This document shows positions 17,730 through 28,143 of a stretch of DNA of 61,739 nt, piece after piece (the stretch's first letter is position 1; each line of letters starts with the position of its first letter). The DNA lies in NCBI GenBank assembly GCA_945872285.1, contig CAMBZR010000009.1:1-61739 (forward strand). Direction: 5' to 3'. The stretch is from Bordetella parapertussis. GTDB taxonomy: Bacteria > Pseudomonadota > Gammaproteobacteria > Burkholderiales > Burkholderiaceae_B. The translations under genes and the position numbers were made by a program. The notes under the pieces were generated by a model that saw only the letters and a list, made by a program, of their open reading frames with translations, was not told the origin of the DNA and ran no database searches.

Positions 17730-18776
17730 ATGTCGTTTTCACGCCGTCAGTTACTTCAATTCGCGGGCTCCGCCAGTCTGTTGTCTGCGGCGCCTTCTTT
17801 GGTGCTTGCGCAAAAACTTGAAAAAGCCGCCGTACACATCGCCGTGGGTGGCAAGGTAGGCACCTATTATCAGGCGCTGACAATTGCCGAACAGCTGGGC
17901 TTCTTTAAAGACGAAGGCCTTGATATCAAAATTTCTGATTTTGCTGGCGGGTCAAAATCTTTGCAGGCCGTGGTGGGCGGTAGCGCGGATGTGGTGTCGG
18001 GCGCTTACGAGCACACCATCAACCTGCAATCAAAGGGGCAGTTTTTTCGCTGCGTGGTTTTGCAGGGTCGTTGCCCAATGATCACTGTTGGCGTCTCAAA
18101 AAAGACATTACCCAATTTCAAAACTGCAGCCGATTTGCGCGGTAAAAAAATTGGCGTCACCGCGCCGGGTTCATCGACCAGCATGATCGCGAGTTTTTAT
18201 CTTTCTAAGCACGGTATCAAGCCCACTGAGGTGTCCTTTATCGGTGTCGGCACGGGCGCCGGCGCGATCTCTGCCATACGCGAAGGTCAGATAGATGTGC
18301 TTTCTAATATTGACCCGGTCATCACCACGCTCGAAGATGCCAATGAAATTTTGATAATCGTCGATACTCGGCGCTTAAAAGATACGATCGATATTTTTGG
18401 TGGAAATATGCCGGCCGGTAGCTTGTACATGCCGCAGGCGTTTATCGATGCGAATCCCAGAACCGTGCAAGCGTTGACCAACGCGATGGTGCGGGCGGAT
18501 AAATGGATTATCAAAGCAGGCCCTGCTGGCGTCACAAAGGCTTTGCCGGCGGCGTATTTGCAAGGTAAACCCGATATTTATTTGAAGGCCATCGAGAAGT
18601 GCATGGAAGCAATTTCGCCGGACGGCATGATTCCTGAAGACGGCCCGCCCACGGCACTCAAGGCTCTTGCTGCCTACAACCCAGAAATCCGCAATGCCAA
18701 AATTGATTTATCTAAAACATTTACCAATGATTTCACCCGACGTGCCAATGAAAAATATCCTGAAGTCAAAGTCTAA
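17730..18776 (+). CDS. ABC transporter substrate-binding protein, NitT/TauT/SsuA type
   Basis: A 348-residue exported binding protein. The N-terminus has a Tat-like signal (SRRQLLQFAGSASLLS, cut after VLA-Q near residue 28). The fold is the NMT1/THI5-like or SsuA-like class, with GGKVGTYYQALTIAEQLGFFKDEG and DLRGKKIGVTAPGSSTS. Such proteins bind sulfonates, taurine, nitrate, riboflavin-type or pyrimidine-precursor compounds; the ligand is not readable here. It begins a three-gene operon with an ATPase 14 bases downstream and a permease after that. Confidence 0.88.
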   Translation: MSFSRRQLLQFAGSASLLSAAPSLVLAQKLEKAAVHIAVGGKVGTYYQALTIAEQLGFFKDEGLDIKISDFAGGSKSLQAVVGGSADVVSGAYEHTINLQSKGQFFRCVVLQGRCPMITVGVSKKTLPNFKTAADLRGKKIGVTAPGSSTSMIASFYLSKHGIKPTEVSFIGVGTGAGAISAIREGQIDVLSNIDPVITTLEDANEILIIVDTRRLKDTIDIFGGNMPAGSLYMPQAFIDANPRTVQALTNAMVRADKWIIKAGPAGVTKALPAAYLQGKPDIYLKAIEKCMEAISPDGMIPEDGPPTALKALAAYNPEIRNAKIDLSKTFTNDFTRRANEKYPEVKV

Positions 18777-18790
18777 CTTGAGTATGGTTC

Positions 18791-19642
18791 ATGGCGTTCA
18801 CTGAAGCACAAGCAGCCTCGGGCGTTAGGCAAGACGAGGCTGCAGCACTCTTATTAAAAGATATCACCTGTACGTTTGTTTCGCGCGACGATGCCAGTCA
18901 GCGCTACACGGCCGTTTCGAGCACCACGCTCGCGGTGGCGCCCGGTGAATTCGTGTCGGTGGTAGGCCCCACAGGTTGCGGCAAATCGACGCTCTTGAAT
19001 ATCGCGGCGGGCCTACTTGCGCCGTCTAGCGGCGTGGTCGAGTCCTTTGGTCAGACGCTTAGCGGAATCAACAGTCGCGCGGGGTATATGTTTCAAGGTG
19101 AGGCGTTGCTGCCGTGGCGCTCGGCGCTCGATAACGTCGTGGCCGGGCTTGAGTTCGCGGGCGTTGAGCGCGCGCAAGCCTGTGAGCAGGGGCGCGAATG
19201 GATGAAGCGCGTGGGCTTAAGCGGCTTTGAAGATCGCTATCCGCATCAAATGTCTGGTGGAATGCGTAAGCGCACGATGCTCGCGCAGACTTTGATTCGT
19301 GACCCTGACATTATCCTGATGGATGAGCCCTTCTCGGCGCTCGATATTCAAACCCGCCAACTCATGGAAAACGAAGTGCTTGAGTTATGGATGGCTAAGC
19401 GTAAAGCGGTACTGTTTATCACCCATGATTTAGACGAAGCGATTGCCATGAGCGATCGCGTGGTGGTGTTGTCGGCGGGCCCGGGCACGCGCCCGATCGG
19501 TGAGTTCGTCGTTGACTTGCCGCGCCCGCGTGATGTCGCCGAAGTCCGTATGCAGCCGCGGTTCGTTGAGTTGCATAAAGCGATTTGGACGGTGCTGCGA
19601 GACGAAGTTCTTAAGGGCTACGCCCAACAAAAGCGAGCTTGA
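18791..19642 (+). CDS. ABC transporter ATP-binding protein, NitT/TauT/SsuA type
   Basis: Cytoplasmic ATPase of 283 residues that powers the neighbouring importer. Walker [14 protein letters not shown]-loop in AGYMFQGEALLPWRS, signature MSGGMRKRTMLAQ, Walker B IILMDEPFSALD, and the H-loop FITHDLDEAI are all present. The middle gene of the operon; a single base separates its stop from the permease start. The LLPWRSALDN stretch is typical of the SsuB/TauB group. Confidence 0.93.
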   Translation: MAFTEAQAASGVRQDEAAALLLKDITCTFVSRDDASQRYTAVSSTTLAVAPGEFVSVVGPTGCGKSTLLNIAAGLLAPSSGVVESFGQTLSGINSRAGYMFQGEALLPWRSALDNVVAGLEFAGVERAQACEQGREWMKRVGLSGFEDRYPHQMSGGMRKRTMLAQTLIRDPDIILMDEPFSALDIQTRQLMENEVLELWMAKRKAVLFITHDLDEAIAMSDRVVVLSAGPGTRPIGEFVVDLPRPRDVAEVRMQPRFVELHKAIWTVLRDEVLKGYAQQKRA

Positions 19643-19643
19643 G

Positions 19644-20441
19644 ATGTTGAATTTTTTGAAACCCACCTCCCAACTGTCATTGCGTATTTGGCAAGTCAGT
19701 ATTTTAATTTTTGTCATCGGTGGCTGGCAGCTAGCCGCTGCCGATCCAAAAATAGCTTTCTTCTTTGGTAAACCCCTTGGCGTGTGGGGCAGAATTTGGG
19801 ATTGGTTTGTCGCCAATGGCGATATCTATTCGCATTTAGGAATCACGTTAACCGAGACCGTCTTGGCCTTCTTTATTGGCACCACCACTGGGCTTGGCAT
19901 GGGCTTGTGGCTCGGCTTGTCGCCCATGGCCAGTAATATTCTCGATCCCTATATCAAAGCCTTAAATTCAATGCCTCGCGTCATTTTGGCGCCGATTTTT
20001 GCGATGTGGTTTGGCTTGGGGATTTGGTCAAAAGTGGCGTTGGCGGTCACGCTGGTATTTTTTATTGTATTTTTTAACGTCTACCAAGGCGTGCGCGAAG
20101 TCAGCCCGACCTTGCTTGACAACGCCCGCATGCTGGGCGCGGATCGCAAGCAACTACTCAGGCAGGTGTACCTACCTAGCGCGACGAGCTGGGTCTTTTC
20201 AAGCTTGCACACCTCGGTTGGTTTGGCCTTTGTGGGCGCCGTGGTGGGCGAGTATTTAGGCTCTGCGGCAGGGGTCGGTTATCTGATCTTGCAAGCCGAA
20301 GGGACGCTAGATGTCAACACGGTGATTGCTGGTATTTTTGTGTTAACTGCTTGCGCACTGATCTTGGATTCGCTGGTCGGTATCATCGAAAAACGTCTGA
20401 TGCGCTGGCAGCCAAAATCGGGCGAAACCGAAAAGCTGTGA
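19644..20441 (+). CDS. ABC transporter permease, NitT/TauT/SsuA type
   Basis: A 265-residue inner-membrane permease with about six hydrophobic spans. The EAA loop that contacts the ATPase reads NARMLGADRKQLLRQVYLPSA. Start chosen at ATG 19644, one base after the ATPase stop; a 48-residue in-frame extension inside the ATPase gene was discarded as a shadow. Together with the two preceding genes it makes a complete importer. Its stop codon lies within a 15-bp tandem duplication. Confidence 0.92.
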   Translation: MLNFLKPTSQLSLRIWQVSILIFVIGGWQLAAADPKIAFFFGKPLGVWGRIWDWFVANGDIYSHLGITLTETVLAFFIGTTTGLGMGLWLGLSPMASNILDPYIKALNSMPRVILAPIFAMWFGLGIWSKVALAVTLVFFIVFFNVYQGVREVSPTLLDNARMLGADRKQLLRQVYLPSATSWVFSSLHTSVGLAFVGAVVGEYLGSAAGVGYLILQAEGTLDVNTVIAGIFVLTACALILDSLVGIIEKRLMRWQPKSGETEKL

Positions 20442-20467
20442 GGCTTCGATCGGTGAGGCTTCGATCG
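20438..20467 (+). repeat. Two 15-bp tandem copies at the end of the permease gene
   Basis: The unit GTGAGGCTTCGATCG is repeated exactly (20438-20452 and 20453-20467). The permease stop TGA lies in the first copy. A recent small duplication is the simplest reading. Confidence 0.8.
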
Positions 20468-20469
20468 GT

Positions 20470-20501
20470 AACGCCTCGCTTACGAGTTAGCCTGAGGCGT
20501 T
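20470..20501. terminator. Inverted repeat between convergent genes, possible bidirectional terminator
   Basis: AACGCCTC (20470-20477) pairs perfectly with GAGGCGTT (20494-20501) across a 16-base loop. It lies between the permease and the convergent transaldolase gene. There is no long T run on either side, so termination is probable rather than shown. Confidence 0.45.
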
Positions 20502-20506
20502 TGCCT

Positions 20507-21460
20507 CTAACGCTGCGCCTCGATCAACGCATCAAGCTTGCGTGCATCAGCGACAAACGCGCGGATTCCTTCAGATAATTTCTCGCTTGCCATCGCGTCT
20601 TCGTTTAGCAAAAAGCGAAAGGCTTGCTCGCCCGAAGGTAAGCGTTCGGGTGCGTTAGCTTTCGCATAGGAGGCGTTTAGACAAGGGGTGACTTCACCCT
20701 GTGCGTCACTGAGGTTAGCCAACAAGTCGGGACTGATCGTTAATAAATCGCAGCCAGCAAGCGCCAAAATCTGCCCAGTGTTTCTAAAGCTCGCGCCCAT
20801 GATTTCAGTCGCGATCCCAAAATTTTTGTAGTAGCTGTAGATTGTTGATACCGATAGCACACCCGGGTCGTTCACGCCGCTGCTGGCGGTTTCGTCCCAT
20901 TTGCTACCTTGTTGTTTTTTGTGCCAGTCATAGATGCGGCCCACAAAGGGTGAAATTAACTGTACGCGCGCGTCGGCGCACTCAACCGCTTGCACCAGCG
21001 AGAACAACAGCGTCAGGTTGCAATGAATACCTTCAGCCTCTAACACGCGGGCTGCCTGTATGCCTTCGTAGGTGGCGGCAATTTTGATCAGGATGCGGTC
21101 GCGACCAAAGCCAGCCGTTTGATAAAGAGAGATCAGCTGCCGAGCACGCTCGATGGTGGCAACCGTGTCAAAAGACAGGCGTGCATCCACCTCTGTTGAC
21201 ACTCGACCGGGCACAATATTAAGAATTTCTTTCCCGAAGGAGACGAGCAGCTGGTCAACAAGGTCACTCGTCGGCGCCTTGGGGTTGGCTTTTACACAGC
21301 GTTCAAGCATGGGGCGATAGGCGTCTTGTTGCACTGCTTTGAGGATTAAAGAGGGGTTTGTGGTGGCGTCGGTCGGTAAATAGCGCCGCATGCTCTCGAA
21401 GTCGCCCGTATCGGCCACAACGGTGGTTTGGGTGCGCAGAGAGTCGAGAAGGCTGGCCAT
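20507..21460 (-). CDS. tal: Transaldolase
   Basis: A 317-residue TalB-type transaldolase of the pentose phosphate pathway that moves a dihydroxyacetone unit between sedoheptulose 7-phosphate and glyceraldehyde 3-phosphate. The N-terminal [13 protein letters not shown] motif, the Schiff-base lysine in [11 protein letters not shown], and [11 protein letters not shown] and [11 protein letters not shown] segments are all normal. It is monocistronic by context: convergent with the ABC operon and divergent from carA, whose start lies about 50 bases away. Confidence 0.96.
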   Translation of the reverse strand: MASLLDSLRTQTTVVADTGDFESMRRYLPTDATTNPSLILKAVQQDAYRPMLERCVKANPKAPTSDLVDQLLVSFGKEILNIVPGRVSTEVDARLSFDTVATIERARQLISLYQTAGFGRDRILIKIAATYEGIQAARVLEAEGIHCNLTLLFSLVQAVECADARVQLISPFVGRIYDWHKKQQGSKWDETASSGVNDPGVLSVSTIYSYYKNFGIATEIMGASFRNTGQILALAGCDLLTISPDLLANLSDAQGEVTPCLNASYAKANAPERLPSGEQAFRFLLNEDAMASEKLSEGIRAFVADARKLDALIEAQR

Positions 21461-21510
21461 AAGTTATACTTCCAAGGTTTGCTTACTAATTTTTTACGCT
21501 GGGGTTGATT

Positions 21511-22686
21511 GTGCTGCCGAATATATTTGAAGAACTACGCGCCAAGCAAAATGCCCCCCAGTCAAAGCGTGCTGTCGCAATTCTAGCGCTCGCCGACGGA
21601 ACCGTCTTTCAGGGCGTCTCGATCGGGGCTGAGGGCCACACGGTCGCCGAGGTTGTATTCAATACGGCCATGACAGGTTACCAAGAAATCCTGACTGATC
21701 CCAGCTACAGCGGGCAAATAGTCACGTTAACGTATCCGCATATTGGCAACACTGGCATCAACGTCGAAGACGTCGAATCCGGCAAAATTCACGCTGCCGG
21801 CTTGATTGTGCGCAATTGCCCCGAGCAATTGTCTAACTTTCGGTCAACACAGTCTTTGCCCGACTACCTCAAGTCGCAAGGTATTGTTGCGATCGCCGAG
21901 ATCGACACCCGTAAGCTGACTCGCATCTTGCGAGAAGGTGGCGCGCAAGGGGGGTGTATTTTGGTAGCTGACGACGCCGAACAAGCCTTAAAGCTGGCGG
22001 CGCAGTTTCCGGGTATGTCCGGACAAGACTTAGCGAAAGTCGTTTCTGACACCAAGCAGGCTAGCTGGACAGAAACCACTTGGCAGCTCGAGACCGGTTT
22101 TGGCCAAAGCAACAGTCAGTTACTCCACGTGGTGGCCTACGATTTTGGAGTCAAGTCCAATATTTTGCGTTTAATGGCAGAGCGCGGTTGTCGCATCACC
22201 GTCGTGCCGGCACAAACCACCGCCGCTGAAGTCTTTGCACTCAAGCCCGACGGAGTCTTCTTATCCAACGGGCCCGGTGACCCCGATCCCTGTGAGTATG
22301 CGATTGCCGCCACGAAAGTGTTTCTTGAACGCAAGCTGCCAACTTTCGGCATTTGCCTAGGACACCAGATTATGGGCCTGGCTCTTGGCGCCAAGACCAT
22401 CAAAATGAAAACCGGCCACCACGGCTCAAACCACCCCGTGCAGCATCTGTCCTCTGGCCGCGTGTTCATCACCGCACAAAACCATGGCTTTGCTGTTGAC
22501 GCTAAAACCCTGCCAGCCAACGCTCGAGCCACGCACGTCTCGTTGTTTGACGGCACTTTGCAGGGGTTTGAATTAACCGATCGTCCTGCCTTTTGTTTTC
22601 AGGGGCACCCCGAAGCGAGTCCTGGGCCACATGACATCGTTGTCTTGTTCGATCAATTCATGAGCCTGATGGCCAGCAACAAATAA
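21511..22686 (+). CDS. carA: Carbamoyl-phosphate synthase, small (glutaminase) subunit
   Basis: CarA releases ammonia from glutamine for CarB; the product feeds arginine and pyrimidine synthesis. About 391 residues. The N-terminal domain ([20 protein letters not shown]) is followed by a class I glutaminase with nucleophile Cys in [15 protein letters not shown] and the His/Glu pair in [16 protein letters not shown] 21511 is chosen because TGGGG at 21500-21504 is correctly spaced; a TTG at 21505 is also in frame. carB follows after nine bases. Confidence 0.95.
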   Translation: MLPNIFEELRAKQNAPQSKRAVAILALADGTVFQGVSIGAEGHTVAEVVFNTAMTGYQEILTDPSYSGQIVTLTYPHIGNTGINVEDVESGKIHAAGLIVRNCPEQLSNFRSTQSLPDYLKSQGIVAIAEIDTRKLTRILREGGAQGGCILVADDAEQALKLAAQFPGMSGQDLAKVVSDTKQASWTETTWQLETGFGQSNSQLLHVVAYDFGVKSNILRLMAERGCRITVVPAQTTAAEVFALKPDGVFLSNGPGDPDPCEYAIAATKVFLERKLPTFGICLGHQIMGLALGAKTIKMKTGHHGSNHPVQHLSSGRVFITAQNHGFAVDAKTLPANARATHVSLFDGTLQGFELTDRPAFCFQGHPEASPGPHDIVVLFDQFMSLMASNK

Positions 22687-22695
22687 AGAGTCACC

Positions 22696-25600
22696 ATGCC
22701 CAAGCGTACCGACCTAAAAACTATTCTGATTATTGGCGCTGGCCCCATTGTGATTGGGCAAGCATGTGAATTTGATTACTCAGGCGCGCAGGCCTGCAAA
22801 GCTCTCAAAGCAGAGGGCTATCGTGTGGTGTTGGTTAACAGCAATCCGGCCACCATCATGACCGACCCAGAAACAGCCGATGTCACCTACATCGAGCCCA
22901 TTACCTGGCAAGTGGTCGAAAAAATCATCGAAAAAGAACGCCCAGATGCTGTATTGCCCACGATGGGTGGTCAAACGGCACTAAATTGCGCGCTCGATCT
23001 CGATAAAAACGGTGTACTCAAAAAATACAAGGTTGAGTTGATCGGTGCGAATGCGCACGCAATCGAAAAAGCCGAAGACCGTCAAAAATTTAAAGTCGCC
23101 ATGACCGCGATTGGTCTTGAGTCGGCCAAGTCGGGTGTTGCACACTCGCTCGAAGAAGCTTGGGAAGTTCAGCGCCGTATCGGCATTGAACTGGAAACCT
23201 CAGGGTTTCCGGCAGTGATTCGCCCAAGCTTTACCCTGGGTGGTAGCGGGGGCGGTATTGCTTACAACGCAGAAGAGTTCGAAACCATTTGCCGTCGTGG
23301 CCTTGAAGCCTCGCCGACTAGCGAGCTCTTGATTGAAGAGTCGTTGCTAGGCTGGAAAGAATTTGAAATGGAAGTGGTGCGTGACAGTGCCGACAACTGC
23401 ATTATCGTTTGCTCGATCGAAAACTTAGACCCAATGGGTGTGCATACCGGTGACTCGATCACGGTTGCACCCGCTCAAACGCTGACTGATAAAGAATATC
23501 AAATCATGCGTAATGCTTCGATCGCGGTGTTGCGCGAAATCGGCGTTGATACTGGCGGCTCAAATGTGCAGTTTGCAGTCAACCCCTTAAATGGCCGGAT
23601 GATTGTGATTGAGATGAATCCGCGTGTATCGCGTTCATCTGCTTTGGCATCAAAAGCCACGGGTTTTCCGATCGCGAAGGTTGCCGCACGGTTGGCGGTG
23701 GGGTACACCTTAGACGAACTTAAAAATGAGATCACGGGTGGTGCAACGCCTGCCTCGTTTGAACCTACGATCGATTACGTGGTCACCAAGGTGCCACGCT
23801 TTGCCTTCGAAAAATTTCCAACGGCTGACGCACGCTTAACGACGCAGATGAAGTCGGTTGGCGAAGTCATGGCCATTGGCCGCACCTTTCAAGAATCCTT
23901 TCAAAAAGCGCTGCGCGGCCTAGAGGTCGGCGTAGACGGCCTGAATCAAAAAACCACTGATCGTGAAAAAATCCAAGTTGAACTAGGTGAACCTGGCCCC
24001 GAGCGGATTTGGTATGTAGGCGATGCCTTTGCGCAAGGCTTCACGATGGAAGAAGTGCATCAGCTCACCAAGATTGACCCTTGGTTTTTAGCGCAGATTA
24101 AAGAAATCGTTGATATTGAATTGGCGCTTGAACAGCGTACGGTAGCCGATCTTGATTACGATACCTTATGGCAACTTAAGCGCTGCGGTTTCTCTGATCG
24201 ACGTCTGGCTTTTTTATTGGATACCGTTGAGGGCGAAGTACGTAAGCTGCGTCATCAACTGAATGTGCGACCGGTCTTTAAGCGAGTCGATACCTGCGCA
24301 GCCGAGTTCGCCACCAACACTGCTTATTTATACTCAACCTATGAGCAGGAGTGCGAAGCCAAACCGACTGATCGTAAAAAGATCATTGTGCTAGGTGGTG
24401 GCCCCAATCGTATCGGCCAGGGCATTGAGTTTGATTATTGTTGCGTGCATGCGGCCCTTGCGTTGCGCGAAGATGGTTTTGAAACCATCATGATTAATTG
24501 CAACCCCGAAACCGTATCCACCGATTACGACACCTCTGATCGTTTGTATTTTGAACCCGTCACACTTGAAGATGTACTAGAGATCGTGCACATCGAAAAG
24601 CCCGTGGGCATGATTGTGCAGTATGGCGGTCAAACGCCGTTAAAGCTCGCGCGTGCACTCGAAGCCAACGGCGTGCCCATCATTGGTACCAGCCCCGAGT
24701 CAATCGATGTGGCCGAAGATCGCGAGCGTTTTCAAAAGTTATTAACCAAGCTCAATCTGCGTCAACCGCCCAACCGCACCGCACGCACTGAAAGCGAAGC
24801 CTTGGCCCATGCTCAAGAAATCGGTTATCCCTTGGTCGTACGCCCAAGTTATGTGTTGGGTGGTCGCGCCATGGAAATCGTGCACGAACAAGGTGACCTC
24901 GAGCGCTACATGCGCGAGGCCGTGAAAGTCAGCAATGACTCGCCGGTGTTGCTTGATCGCTTTTTGAATGACGCTATTGAAATCGATGTTGATTGTCTGT
25001 GCGATGGGCAAGAGGTGTTTATTGGCGGTGTGATGGAACACATCGAGCAGGCGGGCGTGCACTCTGGCGACTCTGCTTGCAGCTTGCCGCCGTTTTCGCT
25101 TTCTGTTGAGATGACGACCGAAATCAAACGCCAAACTGCGCTGATGGCGCGTGCGTTGAATGTCTCTGGTTTAATGAACGTGCAGTTCGCCGTGCAAAAA
25201 GGTGACGTCTATGTGCTTGAAGTGAACCCGCGTGCTTCGCGTACGGTTCCTTTTGTGTCTAAAGCAACAGGCTTGCAATTAGCCAAGATCGCTGCACGCG
25301 CGATGGCCGGGCAAACCTTGGCCTCGCAGGGCATCACCAAAGAGGTTGTTCCGCACTACTTCTCAGTTAAGGAAGCGGTGTTTCCGTTTGTGAAGTTTCC
25401 GGGTGTTGACACCATTCTTGGCCCCGAAATGAAATCGACCGGTGAAGTGATGGGAGTAGGCGTGACCTTTGGCGAAGCCTTTGTGAAGTCACAAATGGCC
25501 GCAAGCGTGAATTTGCCCGAATCGGGCACAGTCTTTATTAGCGTCAAAAATCAAGATAAGCCTAAAGCGGTTGAAGTTGCCCGCGGTTTGCATGGTTTGG

Positions 25601-25935
25601 GCTTCAAAGTGGTGGCAACGCGCGGTACTGCCGCCGCAATCAAAGAAGCTGGCATCCCTGTCATGGTGGTCAACAAAGTGGCTGAAGGTCGTCCGCATAT
25701 TGTCGATATGCTTAAAAATGGCGAAGTCGCGCTGGTGATCAATTCAGTCGAAGAACGCCGTAACGCCATCACCGATTCGCGTGCGATTCGTACACAAGCG
25801 CTGGCAGCCAGAGTCACTTACTACACCACAATCGCAGGTGCACGTGCGGCTGTTGAGGGCATGCAGTATCTGCGCGAAGGGCTTGGGATTAAGGTGTATT
25901 CGTTACAAGAACTGCATCAATCGCTGGCGAACTAA
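22696..25935 (+). CDS. carB: Carbamoyl-phosphate synthase, large subunit
   Basis: CarB (1079 residues) makes carbamoyl phosphate from bicarbonate, ammonia and two ATP. The two homologous ATP-grasp halves are both complete ([19 protein letters not shown] near residue 12; [18 protein letters not shown] near 560), followed by the C-terminal MGS-like regulatory domain ([18 protein letters not shown] ...), which binds UMP/ornithine in relatives. In Burkholderiales carB is usually followed closely by greA; here a block of about 19 kb of other genes intervenes. Confidence 0.97.
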   Translation: MPKRTDLKTILIIGAGPIVIGQACEFDYSGAQACKALKAEGYRVVLVNSNPATIMTDPETADVTYIEPITWQVVEKIIEKERPDAVLPTMGGQTALNCALDLDKNGVLKKYKVELIGANAHAIEKAEDRQKFKVAMTAIGLESAKSGVAHSLEEAWEVQRRIGIELETSGFPAVIRPSFTLGGSGGGIAYNAEEFETICRRGLEASPTSELLIEESLLGWKEFEMEVVRDSADNCIIVCSIENLDPMGVHTGDSITVAPAQTLTDKEYQIMRNASIAVLREIGVDTGGSNVQFAVNPLNGRMIVIEMNPRVSRSSALASKATGFPIAKVAARLAVGYTLDELKNEITGGATPASFEPTIDYVVTKVPRFAFEKFPTADARLTTQMKSVGEVMAIGRTFQESFQKALRGLEVGVDGLNQKTTDREKIQVELGEPGPERIWYVGDAFAQGFTMEEVHQLTKIDPWFLAQIKEIVDIELALEQRTVADLDYDTLWQLKRCGFSDRRLAFLLDTVEGEVRKLRHQLNVRPVFKRVDTCAAEFATNTAYLYSTYEQECEAKPTDRKKIIVLGGGPNRIGQGIEFDYCCVHAALALREDGFETIMINCNPETVSTDYDTSDRLYFEPVTLEDVLEIVHIEKPVGMIVQYGGQTPLKLARALEANGVPIIGTSPESIDVAEDRERFQKLLTKLNLRQPPNRTARTESEALAHAQEIGYPLVVRPSYVLGGRAMEIVHEQGDLERYMREAVKVSNDSPVLLDRFLNDAIEIDVDCLCDGQEVFIGGVMEHIEQAGVHSGDSACSLPPFSLSVEMTTEIKRQTALMARALNVSGLMNVQFAVQKGDVYVLEVNPRASRTVPFVSKATGLQLAKIAARAMAGQTLASQGITKEVVPHYFSVKEAVFPFVKFPGVDTILGPEMKSTGEVMGVGVTFGEAFVKSQMAASVNLPESGTVFISVKNQDKPKAVEVARGLHGLGFKVVATRGTAAAIKEAGIPVMVVNKVAEGRPHIVDMLKNGEVALVINSVEERRNAITDSRAIRTQALAARVTYYTTIAGARAAVEGMQYLREGLGIKVYSLQELHQSLAN

Positions 25936-25936
25936 C

Positions 25937-27127
25937 ATGACACCGACCCCTCTCCCTTATACCGGCCTGCGCGTTTTGGACATCAGCCAGGGCATTGCTG
26001 GCCCTTACTGTGCCCACATACTCTGGCAGCAGGGCGCGCACGTTCTAAAGGTCGAGCCCCCGGCTGGTGATTGGATTCGCTTTGTCGGTGTGGGTAAGGG
26101 TGACTTGAGCGCATTGGCGATTCAGTTTAATGCGGGTAAGCAAGCGTTAGCGCTAGATGCGCGTACAGAAGCAGGCAAGAAAGTGTTGTTCGATCTTGCA
26201 TTGCAAGCTGATGTCATCGTGCAAAATTTTCGACCGGGCGTCGCCGATCGCTTGGGCGTTGGTTACGCCACGCTTTCAAAAATAAAGCCTGACCTGGTTT
26301 ATGTATCGGTCAGTGGTTACGGCCAGGATGGACCCTATGCAAACGCGCCCGCTACAGATTCAGTCATGCAGGCTGACAGTGGCTTGATGTTTTCTAATCA
26401 AGACGAGCAAGGTACCCCCAGGCGCGTGGGTTTGTTAGCGGTTGATGTCATGACCGGGCTGTACGCTTCGCAGGGGGCTGCAACGGCGTTATACCAGCGC
26501 TTAGCGCACAAGCTTGGGACGCATGTTCAGGTCAGCCTGTTTGAAGCCTGCACGGCCTTTCAAGGTGCCTGTTTTATCGAACAAACCATGGCAGGCAAAC
26601 GTCCGTTTGGGGCGGTCAGCGCACCGAATGCGGTGTTTGATACCCTCGATGGCAAACTTTCTGTGGTGACTGTCAACACCGATCATTTTCATCGCGTTTG
26701 TAAAGCTCTGAACCGTGAAGTCTGGATCACAGACCCCCGTTATCTCGAAAACGAAATTCGTTTTTCGAACCGAGCTGCGCTGCAGGCTGATATTGCCGCG
26801 TTACTCAAAACGCAGACGACCGCTCATTGGGTAGGCTTATTACAAAAGCACGATGTGTTGCACGCACAGGTGCGCAATTACACTGAGGTGCTTGAACACC
26901 CTCAGGCTTTGCACTTGAATTTGGCGCAACAACTCGAGCAGGCTGGTGTCGGCAAGCTGCCCTATATTGGTTTGCCCTCGCATCCGCTGCATCGCCCCGT
27001 GACCAGTGCACCGCGCATCGGAGAAAACTCAACTCAGGCGCTGACTGAGGCCGGCTTGAGTGCCGACGCGATTCAGCAACTGCTTGAGGCCAGTGTCGTG
27101 ACTCAGGCGCCGGCGCTAGCTTCTTAA
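25937..27127 (+). CDS. Class III (CaiB/BaiF family) acyl-CoA transferase
   Basis: A 396-residue CoA-transferase of family III, which swaps CoA between carboxylic acids through an aspartyl intermediate. The N-terminal GLRVLDISQGIAGPYC and the KVEPPAGDWIR, VIVQNFRPGVADRLGVGY and VSVSGYGQDGPYANAP motifs are standard; the catalytic Asp is probably that in ATDSVMQA. Start ATG 25937 lies one base after the carB stop, and a longer frame inside carB was rejected. Substrate unknown; succinate- or glutarate-type dicarboxylates are common in the family. It is the first gene of the non-core block and is followed by a Bug binding protein and an SDR enzyme. Confidence 0.9.
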   Translation: MTPTPLPYTGLRVLDISQGIAGPYCAHILWQQGAHVLKVEPPAGDWIRFVGVGKGDLSALAIQFNAGKQALALDARTEAGKKVLFDLALQADVIVQNFRPGVADRLGVGYATLSKIKPDLVYVSVSGYGQDGPYANAPATDSVMQADSGLMFSNQDEQGTPRRVGLLAVDVMTGLYASQGAATALYQRLAHKLGTHVQVSLFEACTAFQGACFIEQTMAGKRPFGAVSAPNAVFDTLDGKLSVVTVNTDHFHRVCKALNREVWITDPRYLENEIRFSNRAALQADIAALLKTQTTAHWVGLLQKHDVLHAQVRNYTEVLEHPQALHLNLAQQLEQAGVGKLPYIGLPSHPLHRPVTSAPRIGENSTQALTEAGLSADAIQQLLEASVVTQAPALAS

Positions 27128-27129
27128 TC

Positions 27130-28143
27130 ATGAATCATTTCAAAAGTCGAGCCTCTATGTTCAGTTTAAAGTTTGTTTTGCAGCTATTTTGTGTGGCGAG
27201 TCTCGCTAGCACGGCCGGTGCACCAGTCGCGTTCGCACAGGCCAGCTCGTATCCAAACAAAGCAATTCGTATGGTCGTGCCATACCCACCTGGTGGTCCA
27301 ACGGATTTGACGGCCCGTGTAGTCGCTGCCGAAATGAGCAAAATACTCGGCCAGTCGATCATTGTTGATAATAAGCCGGGCGCAAGTGGCATGATCGGTG
27401 CTGAGTTGGTGGCGCGCGCTGAACCCGATGGTTATACCTTTTTAGCGAATGCGTCATTGCACGTGATCAATCCACATCTGTATCCAGAGATGCGGTTTGA
27501 TGCGCTAAAAGATTTTGTGCCCATCACACAGCTGGCTGGTGTGCCCCTGGTGTTGGTGGTGCCCAATAGCTTGCCCGTGTATTCAGTAAAAGACTTGGTT
27601 GAGTACGGCAAAAAGAATCCAGGCAAACTCAACTTTGCCTCGTCTGGTAACGCTTCGGCGCAACATTTGGCGGGTGAGTCATTTAAGGTTGCGGCGGGCA
27701 TTGAGATGCAGCACATTCCGTACAAAGGCAGTTCACCTGCCTTGGCAGATTTGGTGGGTGGGCAAGTGCAGTTGATGTTTGATTCAATGCCTTCGGCCAT
27801 GCCGTTCATCAAGGCGGGTAAGTTGCGCGCCATCGCTGTCACAACGCTCAAGCGTGCACAAGCGCTGCCTGAACTGCCTACGATTTCCGAGTCAGGTTAT
27901 GCGGGTTTTGATATTGCGACGTGGTATGGCTACTGGGCCCCAAAAGGTACGCTGATGGCCATCGTCAATCAGTTATCCCAAGCGGCGAGTCAAGCCCTTA
28001 AGTTGCAATCAGTGCAAGATCAGTATGCGGGAATGGGCGCTGAGCCTGTGGGTTCAACCTCGGCTGAATTTGCCAAGTACAACGAAACTGAACTCGTCAA
28101 GTGGCAGAAAATCGTACGCGCTTCGGGTGCGAAGGCGAATTAA
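27130..28143 (+). CDS. Bug/TctC-type tripartite tricarboxylate transporter binding protein
   Basis: A 337-residue exported binding protein of the large Bug family of Bordetella and relatives. The signal peptide spans about residues 1-36 (hydrophobic core then AFAQA). The mature start YPNKAIRMVVPYPPGGPTDLTARVVA and the loops DNKPGASGMIGAELVARAEPDGYTF and VPYKG-like IPYKGSSPALADLVGG are characteristic. Ligands are often small carboxylates, aromatic acids or nicotinamide-type compounds. No TctA/TctB membrane partners are adjacent, which is usual for orphan Bug proteins. It lies two bases after the CoA-transferase. Confidence 0.92.
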   Translation: MNHFKSRASMFSLKFVLQLFCVASLASTAGAPVAFAQASSYPNKAIRMVVPYPPGGPTDLTARVVAAEMSKILGQSIIVDNKPGASGMIGAELVARAEPDGYTFLANASLHVINPHLYPEMRFDALKDFVPITQLAGVPLVLVVPNSLPVYSVKDLVEYGKKNPGKLNFASSGNASAQHLAGESFKVAAGIEMQHIPYKGSSPALADLVGGQVQLMFDSMPSAMPFIKAGKLRAIAVTTLKRAQALPELPTISESGYAGFDIATWYGYWAPKGTLMAIVNQLSQAASQALKLQSVQDQYAGMGAEPVGSTSAEFAKYNETELVKWQKIVRASGAKAN